The position numbers were made by a program, and so were the translations under genes. A stretch of DNA of 64,000 nt. It comes from Actinocorallia sp039871655 (GTDB taxonomy: Bacteria > Actinomycetota > Actinomycetes > Streptosporangiales > Streptosporangiaceae). The DNA lies in NCBI RefSeq assembly GCF_039871655.1, contig NZ_JBDPLZ010000016.1, forward strand, positions 1 through 64,000, written 5' to 3'. The notes beneath the pieces are model-generated. The model searched no databases, was not told where the DNA came from, and worked only from the letters and a program-made list of their open reading frames with translations. Position 1 is the stretch's first letter; each line of letters starts with the position of its first letter. Shown piece after piece: positions 45,401 to 52,347 of this stretch.

Positions 45401-47294
45401 GCCGCCCGGGTTCCACTGGGACGGCGTCAAGCTGCCCTCCTCCGGCCTGCCGGTGGAGGCCATGGGGTCAGGCCACGCGGCCATCGCCTACCGCGCGGTG
45501 TCGGCGTTCACCGTGCCCGAGCAACGCGAGGCGCTGGGGGAGCTGCTGAAGGCCCTCGGCGAGCTGGGCCTGACCGAAAGCGGGGAGCAGCGGGCCCGGT
45601 GGCGCCGGATGGAGCTGCGCCTCGACCAGGCGGTGATCACCGCTTCCCACAGGAGCCCGCGCAGGGACACCTGGAGGGCGCTGCTGCCTCTGGAAGAGGG
45701 CGCCTTCCTGGCCTTCCTGGACTACTCCTACGACAACGGCGATGTGAACTTTCCCGTGCTGTTCCATGACCCGTCGGGCCGGTTCGACGTCCCCGCCCCC
45801 TACGAGGTGCTCTCGTCCGGGCCCCTCACCCTGGAGGAGACCGCGCTGCCGTCCGGGCTGCTGGAGGAGGCCGCCGCACGCGGCCCCGCCCCGTGGTTCC
45901 CCGAGGCCGCCGAGGAGTTCGCCCGGCTCACCGGGGTCACCGCGACCACGGCCAAGCTGGTGGTCGCCGGACTGCCGAGGGTCGACACCTGGGAGCGGAG
46001 CTTCCTGCCCGCGGAGGTGCGCAGGGCGCTCGGAGTGAAGGTCGCCGAGGCCGATCTGGCCAAGGACGAGCTCCGCAAGCTGCCCGCCGAGGTCCGTCAG
46101 GCCGTCGTCGGCGCGCTGGTGCCCGCCGAACCGTCCCGACTGTGGACGGACGGGCCCGACGCGGCCGCCGCGGCCGAGGTGTGGAACGCCCGGGTCGGCA
46201 GGAGCGCGGCGGTGCCCGAGGCGCTCCTGGCCGAGATGCGGAAGGCGCTGCGGACCGGCCGGTCCGCCGACACGCTGCGGTCCCTGCTCGACCCCCGGTC
46301 CTCGCTCGACCTGACTCGGGACGTGCAGTGGACCGTGCGGAACCACAGGATCGTCCCCGCGGGCGGGAAGGCGGCGGGCTTCACCTCGTCCGTGCTCGTC
46401 TCGTCGGTCGCGGCGGCGGCCTGGCTCGCCCACCGGCTTCCGGCCGGGGACCCGCTGCGCGCGGGGCTTCCCGCGGCCCTCGCGCTCATCCGCGAACGCC
46501 TCGCGGCCCCCGAGCTGATGCTGGTCCTCAGCCGGTACGTCGACCGCCACGCCTTCCGCAGGGCGGCGGGTGCCCCCACCGAGACGGGGGAGGGGTACGA
46601 AAGGTACGGCGCGGTCGTCCTGCCCACCACCGACCATCCGTACCCGGCCATCAAGATGGCCTTGCTGGACGAGGCGGGGGAGGACCCGTACCTGCCCGTG
46701 CTGCGCGGAGGCTCCGCACCGACCGGTGTCGAGACGGCGCTGCGCCTCGTGCGGGACCGGCGGTTCGAGGCGTTGCTCGCCGACCCGGGCGATCCCGTTG
46801 CGGGGGAGCGGAACGCGGATGGCACGTGGTGGCCGCAGGACCCGTCCCGTTCCGTGCCCGACCTCGTCGTCGAGGCGTCGGAGTTGTACGGACTGAGCTC
46901 GGATGCGGCGATCGTGTACCTGATGCTGCTGGCAATGCCGGATCCGACCGACAAGCACACCGCGCGGTGGACGGGCTGGAAACCGGCGCGGCTCAAGGCG
47001 GCCTGCGTCGAGTTGGCCGCCACGGACCTGGTCGTCGAGGCCCGCCGCTCGCGCGCGGGCCGCTCGCTGTTCCTTCCGGGAGGCTGGAACGCGGTCAGGG
47101 CCCCGCACCCGCCGCAGGAGGAGTGGAAGCTCCCGCTCTACGGCCTGGAGGCCGGGGCGTCGCAGCCCCCGCTGGGCGTCCTCGTCCCGGCCGAACCCGT
47201 CGCGGACCTGTACCGCAGGGCGTGGTGGCGGGTCACCGAAGGCGACGTGCCGCGTTTCACGGACCTCGAGGTCCCCCGAGTCCGGCGCCGCTGA
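42456..47294 (+). CDS. giant multidomain protein, unit 4 (1612 aa)
   Basis: A 1612-aa paralogue with the common order: RTYRHPALDG, GFPEWVLVHHPED, helical region, propeller-like centre (DSWPYLVVAG, DLRIPRG, FHYVDGELFVRW, SYWVWLT, WYEYDP, GWRVVRLPDGS), linker, second half with LWTDGPDAAAAAEVW, and winged-helix-like YGLSSDAAIVYLMLLAM plus WTGWKPARLKAACVEL. It begins at a GTG that overlaps the stop of the DUF4132 remnant. It is the last giant before the MoxR/vWA/SWIM genes, separated by a stem-loop and a new promoter-like element. Confidence 0.8.
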   Translation: MSAARELLEAGAVLPAGTEDAGEDAVPLTARTYRHPALDGRVVVRLVAAELGQGEDQAAGFLGLEPAADPRIVGVGQRTVLGFPEWVLVHHPEDGHHALAVVPEMERIAKRAKTKPKAALDAFHELAGRLASSVPHLLPTFYERVAREYLAAENLACATQMFTRARNAEAEHGLEIDEERHDAVFLEFALAGALQVKTLSGYARELSARVPAAEALRRFTRLCVRRTAGGVPPSAQMATDLRRLAKESGEEAAAVEEAYLAEVLALPATARAGTGWWKAHHKALVALARERPDVKGLLLDITPADSDENLPALWLELLEESGATAALCDPESEPEEARPEDGSAGWLKRVLGFWEQTWRGSPEPPLHSLVERMADRLKAELAEKGFEPVPHVDLLDLLLSLGVPVADPKPAHELRLDAWAVGEDRRDLLALAADPRFHDAFHRAVGQVGVHQRDLNVFRALIDSPGGRPLLSDWVEAVARQTATSGLPAMPDALGRLERLPGDVLALAEDAVREVADVDLAPLLARTLRAGIFDELGWPAWEKAVSELEKYPADVVVADSWPYLVVAGRTQARVIDAEGTVLTHDLRIPRGDMRGLPGFHYVDGELFVRWRTNGRNSRALGYWHTAPDRQEPVSGSFAAAEHLRWYRQWDHSLPLPGGGRTTGGGVLHRGDTRLPAARNVIGDGTSYWVWLTREREEGPGWYEYDPASGKCGQRRPPAFFADAARGLPDGSAFASGRLLPVPSEEATPVGTPVDGVLGWRVVRLPDGSLRGEDLSGNSIVTPEGHFPSFPLFLPGDDRPRALVHGYHRIELVDPDGVVTAGTQSAWDPGAFSPATPCLPPLNYWHCMRPRDERGSRALRRIGGETAAALIEEARGDGDILEAVRGLIPEVTDERLLKGIGGVARYAAAQQSALKATAARLEKTLARRVAEKGKGPSDELLLEGLQGLGHSGSAAFKAKEPSFFTGLRIMARAMAADGRGGQEPPGFHWDGVKLPSSGLPVEAMGSGHAAIAYRAVSAFTVPEQREALGELLKALGELGLTESGEQRARWRRMELRLDQAVITASHRSPRRDTWRALLPLEEGAFLAFLDYSYDNGDVNFPVLFHDPSGRFDVPAPYEVLSSGPLTLEETALPSGLLEEAAARGPAPWFPEAAEEFARLTGVTATTAKLVVAGLPRVDTWERSFLPAEVRRALGVKVAEADLAKDELRKLPAEVRQAVVGALVPAEPSRLWTDGPDAAAAAEVWNARVGRSAAVPEALLAEMRKALRTGRSADTLRSLLDPRSSLDLTRDVQWTVRNHRIVPAGGKAAGFTSSVLVSSVAAAAWLAHRLPAGDPLRAGLPAALALIRERLAAPELMLVLSRYVDRHAFRRAAGAPTETGEGYERYGAVVLPTTDHPYPAIKMALLDEAGEDPYLPVLRGGSAPTGVETALRLVRDRRFEALLADPGDPVAGERNADGTWWPQDPSRSVPDLVVEASELYGLSSDAAIVYLMLLAMPDPTDKHTARWTGWKPARLKAACVELAATDLVVEARRSRAGRSLFLPGGWNAVRAPHPPQEEWKLPLYGLEAGASQPPLGVLVPAEPVADLYRRAWWRVTEGDVPRFTDLEVPRVRRR

Positions 47295-47302
47295 TCTGGA
47301 GG

Positions 47303-47334
47303 GCGGCGGCCGTCCCCGACGAGGCGGCCGCCGC
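47303..47334 (+). terminator. stem-loop after giant unit 4
   Basis: GCGGCGGCCG (47303-47312) and CGGCCGCCGC (47325-47334) form a perfect 10-bp stem with a 12-nt loop, 8 bp after the stop; there is no clear U-run. Confidence 0.5.
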
Positions 47335-47380
47335 GTTCGTCTCCGCCGAAACGAAGTGCGATTTCGGTATTCCAACTGAT

Positions 47381-47409
47381 TTGTCAGTGCCTCCCGCTAC
47401 ATTCATGAT
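47381..47409 (+). promoter_or_regulatory. promoter-like element of the MoxR-vWA-SWIM operon
   Basis: TTGTCA (47381-47386), a 17-bp spacer ending TACATT, then CATGAT followed by CAC. It is the same element as upstream of giant units 1, 2 and 4, here 170 bp before the MoxR gene. Confidence 0.6.
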
Positions 47410-47555
47410 CACCGCTGCGGCGAGGGCGAATCCGCTCTCCGCGTCCGGCCGTCAGGGCCGCGACCGGCGCCGCCGGTCCTGCTCCCGTCCAGGCGGGCGG
47501 TCTTCTCTTCCGGACCGTCCGTCCTCCTACGAACCCCCCAGAGAGGGAAGACCCG

Positions 47556-48716
47556 ATGCCTTCCACCGCCCAGGTGACGGAAGCCCCCGCACGGCAGGTG
47601 CTGCCGGCCGAAGAGCGGTACGCCGACGAGTTGGCGTTCCTCGCGGCATACGACTCAGGCCCCCGCCCTCCCGGCTGGGCGCTGACCCCGAAGGCCGTCG
47701 TCACGTTCGTCTGCGGCGGCGGGGACGAGCCGCTGCGCCTTCCCGAGCCGGTGAAGGGCGTGCCCGACCGCCTCGTGGTGACGCCCAAGTTCGTCGGCGA
47801 GCGCGCCCTCGTGGAGCGGTGCGTGGTGACCCTCGCCGGTGAGCGCGGCCTGCTGCTCGTCGGTGAGCCGGGCACCGCCAAGTCGATGCTCTCCGAACTG
47901 CTGGCCGCCGCCGTCTGCGGCACCAGCGCCCTGACCGTCCAGGGCACCGCCGGGACCACCGAGGACGCCTTCCGCTACGGCTGGAACTACGCGCTGCTCC
48001 TCGCCCAGGGCCCCACCCCGCAGGCGCTCGTCGCCTCGCCCGTCCTCACCGCGATGCGCACCGGCCGCGTCGCCCGGATCGAGGAGGTCACCCGCTGCCT
48101 GCCCGAGGTGCAGGACGCCCTGGTGTCGATCCTGTCCGACCGGCGGGTGAGCGTCCCCGAGCTCGCCGGCACCGATGACGCCGTCATCTCGGCGGCCTCG
48201 GGCTTCACCGTCATCGCCACCGCCAACCTCCGGGACCGGGGCGTGTCGGAGATGTCGGCGGCCCTCAAGCGCCGCTTCAACTTCGAGGCCGTCGACCCCA
48301 TCGCCGACGCCGCCGCCGAGACCGCCCTGATCCGCCGCCAGGCCACCACCGCCGTCGAGCGCGCCGGAGCGCCCTTCTCCGTCGACGACTCCGTCCTCGA
48401 CGCGCTGGTGACGGTCTTCCGCGACCTGCGCTCGGGGCGTTCCGGCGAAGGCTGGGACGTGGAGAAGCCCAGCACGGTGATGTCCACGGCCGAAGCCGTC
48501 CAGGTGGCGGTCTCCCTGTCCCTCGCCGACGCCTACCTGTCCGCAGGGGACCCCCTGGACCTGATCCCCGGCCACCTCCTGGGCGTGGTCCGCAAGGACG
48601 ACCCGTCCGACCACGCCCGCCTCCTCGGCTACTGGGACGGGCCCGTCCGCCGCCGGGCCGAGGACGGCGCCGCGATGTGGCGCCGTCTCTGGGACCTGCG
48701 GGAGACCCTCCGCTGA
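47556..48716 (+). CDS. MoxR-like AAA+ ATPase (YehL-type)
   Basis: A 386-aa AAA+ ATPase. Walker A is GEPGTAKS (103-110). The Walker B region reads VARIEEVTRCLPEVQDAL, with Glu where MoxR proteins usually have Asp. Sensor 1 is in VIATANLRDRG and an Arg finger candidate in LKRRFNFE. MoxR ATPases act as chaperone-like remodelers together with vWA proteins. It heads a three-gene operon with a DUF5682-vWA fusion and a SWIM protein, the set known in E. coli as yehL, yehM/yehP and yehQ, next to the DUF4132 gene yehI. A GAGAGGGAAG stretch lies upstream of the ATG. Confidence 0.88.
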   Translation: MPSTAQVTEAPARQVLPAEERYADELAFLAAYDSGPRPPGWALTPKAVVTFVCGGGDEPLRLPEPVKGVPDRLVVTPKFVGERALVERCVVTLAGERGLLLVGEPGTAKSMLSELLAAAVCGTSALTVQGTAGTTEDAFRYGWNYALLLAQGPTPQALVASPVLTAMRTGRVARIEEVTRCLPEVQDALVSILSDRRVSVPELAGTDDAVISAASGFTVIATANLRDRGVSEMSAALKRRFNFEAVDPIADAAAETALIRRQATTAVERAGAPFSVDDSVLDALVTVFRDLRSGRSGEGWDVEKPSTVMSTAEAVQVAVSLSLADAYLSAGDPLDLIPGHLLGVVRKDDPSDHARLLGYWDGPVRRRAEDGAAMWRRLWDLRETLR

Positions 48717-48762
48717 AGGCGTCACGCCTGTCCGGTCGTCGGTAACTACGGGAGAAGCCAAG

Positions 48763-51700
48763 TTGACCAGTACTGTCCACGAACGGGAAGCCGTGGAACC
48801 GCGCGAGGCGGTGGAGCGGCTCGCCGCGAGCGGGCGTCCGTTCCTGCTCGGAGTCCGCCATCACAGTCCGGCGCTGGCGGCCGTCGTCCCCGCCCTGCTG
48901 GAGGCGGCGGGAGCCGAGGTGGTGTGCGTCGAGCTCCCCGCCGACTTCCAGCGCTGGATCCCGCATCTGGCGAACCCGTCGACGACCGCGCCGGTGGCGC
49001 TCGCGGGCATGCGGGAGGGCGGGAACCTCGGGTTCTACCCGTTCGCGGACTTCTCCCCGGAGCTGGCGGCGATCCGCTGGGCGCACGCGCACGAGGTGCC
49101 CGTGGTCTGCTGCGACCTGCCTCTGGAGGACAAGGGCTGGTTCGAGGGAGACGGCCTCGACGCCGCCCCCTCCACCGTCTTCGCGGAAGCGCTGACGGCC
49201 TCCGGGACCGGACGCGACGGGGACGACCTGTGGGACCGGGCCGTCGAGGTGCTGGCACCCGGATGCAGCCCGGAGTCCGTCCGCCGCGCGGCACTGGGAG
49301 TGGGCTGGGCGCTGCGGGAGGACGCCCGTGCCGGGGCAGGGGTGTCCGGCGTGGACCTGGCCCGCGAGGCACACATGCGTGACGTCCTGCGCCGGTCCGC
49401 TTCCGGAGGGCGTCGGGTCGTCGCCGTCGTCGGTGCCTTCCACGCGCCCGCCCTGCTGCTCCCGGCCGAGGACGAAAGGGAATTCCCGTCCGCCGGGGAA
49501 GAGCCCGCGGGGGAGGGCACCACCTCGCTGGTGCCCTACGCGTTCGACCTGCTCGACTCGCGGTCGGGATACCCGGCGGGCATCAGGGACCCGCGGTGGC
49601 AGCAGGAGGTGTTCCAGGCGGGCGGCGACCCCGAGGCGCTCCGCGAGGCCGCGGCCCGGGCCGTCACCGACATCTGCCGGGCCCTGCGGGCGGCTGGGCA
49701 CACGGCGGGCACCGGGGAAGCCGCCGAGACGCTGCGGATCGCCTGCGACCTGGCCATGCTGCGGGGCCTGCCCGCGCCCGGACGGGGCGAACTGGTGGAG
49801 GCGGTCAGTACCGTGCTCGGCCAGGGTGAACCCCTCGGCCGGGGCAGGGCCGTCGCCAGGGCACTGGAACAGGTGCTGGTCGGGACGAAGCGCGGCCGGC
49901 TCGCGTCCGGCACGCCCCGCTCCGGCCTCGGACCGTCCGTGGAGGGGGAACTGGCGGAACTGCGCCTGCCCCACCCCGGCGACCCGGACGCCAAGGAGAT
50001 GCGGCTCGACCCGCTGCGGTCCGCCCTGGACCGCCGCCGCGAGATCCTCCTGCAGCGGCTCCTGGTGTGCGGCGTCGGGTACGGCGAGCAGGTGGCCGTC
50101 GCCGGCACCGGCGACGGCACCGCCCTCACCACCCGCTGGCGCCTGAAGTGGACCCCCGGAGTACCGGCCCGGCTCGACCTGGTCGGGGTCAGGGGCGTCA
50201 CCGCCGCCCAGGCCGCCGCCGGCACCCTCGGCGAGGAGTTCCGCCGCGAGACCGCCGAGAACGGGGCCACCTGCGCCCTGCTCCTCGCCCACCTGCGCTC
50301 CGCCGCCCGCTGCGACCTGCCGGACCTCGTCGCGGCCCGCCTCACCGACGTCGCCGAGACGCTCCCCGCGTCCGGCACCCTCACCGAGCTGGTCGAGGGC
50401 CTGGACCTGCTGGAGGCGCTGCGCCGCGAGCACATCCCCGGAACCACCCCCGCCGTGCGCGACCGCGCCGCCGGCCTCTCCGGCGTCCTCCTGGAAGCGG
50501 CGATCGGCGCCCTGCCCGGCCTCGCGGGAAGCGACCGCCCCGAAGACGCCGCCGCCCTGGTGGACCTGACCGCCCGCGCGGGCGAACAGCGCCTGGGCCT
50601 GCGCCTGGACGACGCCCTCGGCAGCCTGGTCCGCGACGGCTCCCCGATGATGCGCGGCGTGGCCCTGGCCGTCCGCGTCCTCCTCGACCTCGACGACACC
50701 GCCTCCCTCGGCTCGCGCATCGTCGGCTGGATCGACACCGCCACCACCCTCGAGGCCCGCACCCGCCTGTACCGCCACCTCACCGGCCTCCTCAGCGCGG
50801 CAGGCCCCCTCCTGGAGAACGCGCCCCAGGCTCTCACCCCCCTGATCACCCGGGTGGAGACCCTCTCCGACCGGGCCTTCCTCTCCCGCCTGCCCGCGCT
50901 TCGGGGCGGCTTCGACACCCTCGCCCCCGCCGCCCGCTCCCGCCTCCTGGAGACGGTCACCGCCAGGCTCGGAGACCGCCCGGACCTCACCCTGGACATC
51001 TCCCCGGACCTCCTCGCCCTCTGGACCACCGCCGACACCGAGGCGTTCCAGGTCCTCCGGACGCTTGACCTGCCGTTCTCCCCGCAGGTCTGCGGACCGG
51101 GAAAGGCGGACGGCACGGAACCGGGAGAGACGGAGCGGGAACCGTCCGGCGCCGAGCCGTCGGTGACCGCTGAGAAGCCCGTACCGGGGCAGAGCACGCT
51201 CGACCCGGAAGCGGGCGAGGCGCGGCTGACGCCGTCCGACAGGTGGCGGCTGCTGCTCGGCAGGGAGAGCGAGAAGCTCTCGGCCGGGGCCGGCCGCTAC
51301 GGGAAGGCCCTCGACGAGCTGTACGGGGCGGGCAGGGGCGAGGGAGCCGACGACTTCGGACCCGGTGAATCCGGGGGCCAGGGCGGAGGCCGGGAGGAGC
51401 CGTTCCCCACGGCCCGGGAATGGGCCGAGGAACTCGAGGCGCTGTTCGGCGACGAGGTGCGTGAGGAGGTCCTGGCCCGCGCCGCCGAGAACGGGCGGAC
51501 GGACGTGCTCGCCGAGCTGAGCCCCGACGCCGTACGGCCGTCCGTCGAACTGCTGACGACGGTCCTGTCCCTGGCGGGCGGCATGCCGGAACAGCAGCTG
51601 GCCAAGCTGCGCCCGCTCGTGAAACGCCTGGTGGAGGAGCTGGCGAAGGAGCTCGCCTCCAAGATGCGGCCCGCGCTCACCGGCCTCGCCACACCCCGTC

Positions 51701-52347
51701 CGAGCCGCCGCCCCGGCGGGAAGCTCGACCTGCCGCGCACCCTGCGGGCGAACCTCGCGCACACCCGCGAACTGGACGACGGTCGGCTCGTGGTCATCCC
51801 CGAACGCCCCGTCTTCACGACCCGTTCCCAACTGGCGTCGGACTGGCGGCTGATCCTCGTGGTCGACGTGTCAGGCTCGATGCAGGCGTCCGTGATCTGG
51901 TCGGCGCTCACCGCCGCGGTGCTGGGCGGCGTCCCCACCCTGTCCACGCACTTCCTGGCGTTCTCCACCAGCGTCATCGACCTGACGGACCGCGTCGACG
52001 ACCCGCTGTCCCTGCTCCTGGAGGTGCAGGTCGGCGGCGGCACCCACATCGCGGCGGGCCTCGCCCACGCCCGATCCCTGGTGACGGTCCCCAGCCGCAC
52101 CCTCGTCGTGGTCGTCAGCGACTTCGAGGAGGGCTACCCCGTGGGCGGCCTCCTCAACGAGGTCCGTGCCCTCGCCTCCTCCGGCGTGCACCTCCTGGGC
52201 TGCGCCGCCCTCGACGACAACGGCGTTCCCCGCTACTCCAAGCCGATAGCCGGCCAGCTAGTGGCCGCCGGCATGCCGGTCGCCGCCCTCAGCCCCACCG
52301 CCCTGGCCCGCTGGGTCGGCGCCCGCCTCCGCGGAGAGACCTCATGA
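48763..52347 (+). CDS. DUF5682-vWA fusion protein (YehM-YehP type)
   Basis: A 1194-aa protein. The N-terminal half is DUF5682 (FLLGVRHHSPA, VCVELPADFQRW, VPVVCCDLPLEDK). A variable, acidic Gly-rich segment follows at about 785-880. The C-terminal vWA domain has a complete metal site: DVSGSM at 1035-1040, Thr in GGGTHI and Asp in VVVSDFEEG. In E. coli these two parts are separate genes, so this is a fusion. The start is a TTG with GGGAGAA 7 nt upstream, and the stop overlaps the SWIM gene start (ATGA at 52344). The vWA part probably docks on the MoxR ATPase and DUF5682 may bind clients; that is inference. Confidence 0.88.
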   Translation: MTSTVHEREAVEPREAVERLAASGRPFLLGVRHHSPALAAVVPALLEAAGAEVVCVELPADFQRWIPHLANPSTTAPVALAGMREGGNLGFYPFADFSPELAAIRWAHAHEVPVVCCDLPLEDKGWFEGDGLDAAPSTVFAEALTASGTGRDGDDLWDRAVEVLAPGCSPESVRRAALGVGWALREDARAGAGVSGVDLAREAHMRDVLRRSASGGRRVVAVVGAFHAPALLLPAEDEREFPSAGEEPAGEGTTSLVPYAFDLLDSRSGYPAGIRDPRWQQEVFQAGGDPEALREAAARAVTDICRALRAAGHTAGTGEAAETLRIACDLAMLRGLPAPGRGELVEAVSTVLGQGEPLGRGRAVARALEQVLVGTKRGRLASGTPRSGLGPSVEGELAELRLPHPGDPDAKEMRLDPLRSALDRRREILLQRLLVCGVGYGEQVAVAGTGDGTALTTRWRLKWTPGVPARLDLVGVRGVTAAQAAAGTLGEEFRRETAENGATCALLLAHLRSAARCDLPDLVAARLTDVAETLPASGTLTELVEGLDLLEALRREHIPGTTPAVRDRAAGLSGVLLEAAIGALPGLAGSDRPEDAAALVDLTARAGEQRLGLRLDDALGSLVRDGSPMMRGVALAVRVLLDLDDTASLGSRIVGWIDTATTLEARTRLYRHLTGLLSAAGPLLENAPQALTPLITRVETLSDRAFLSRLPALRGGFDTLAPAARSRLLETVTARLGDRPDLTLDISPDLLALWTTADTEAFQVLRTLDLPFSPQVCGPGKADGTEPGETEREPSGAEPSVTAEKPVPGQSTLDPEAGEARLTPSDRWRLLLGRESEKLSAGAGRYGKALDELYGAGRGEGADDFGPGESGGQGGGREEPFPTAREWAEELEALFGDEVREEVLARAAENGRTDVLAELSPDAVRPSVELLTTVLSLAGGMPEQQLAKLRPLVKRLVEELAKELASKMRPALTGLATPRPSRRPGGKLDLPRTLRANLAHTRELDDGRLVVIPERPVFTTRSQLASDWRLILVVDVSGSMQASVIWSALTAAVLGGVPTLSTHFLAFSTSVIDLTDRVDDPLSLLLEVQVGGGTHIAAGLAHARSLVTVPSRTLVVVVSDFEEGYPVGGLLNEVRALASSGVHLLGCAALDDNGVPRYSKPIAGQLVAAGMPVAALSPTALARWVGARLRGETS

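Larger units (their letters stand above)
25294..47294 (+). repeat. four-unit tandem paralogous array
   Basis: Four head-to-tail copies of a giant gene of about 4.9 kb. Units 1 and 2 are complete (promoter element, small DUF4132 gene, giant gene). Unit 3 is the giant gene only. Unit 4 has the promoter element, a broken DUF4132 remnant and the giant gene. The proteins are clearly homologous along their whole length but differ at many positions throughout, so these are old or diversifying duplications rather than recent identical copies. Confidence 0.85.

Noticed and set aside
25294..47294. Tandem array read as a nonribosomal peptide or polyketide cluster
   Set aside because: The large genes lack any carrier, condensation, ketosynthase or adenylation motif.
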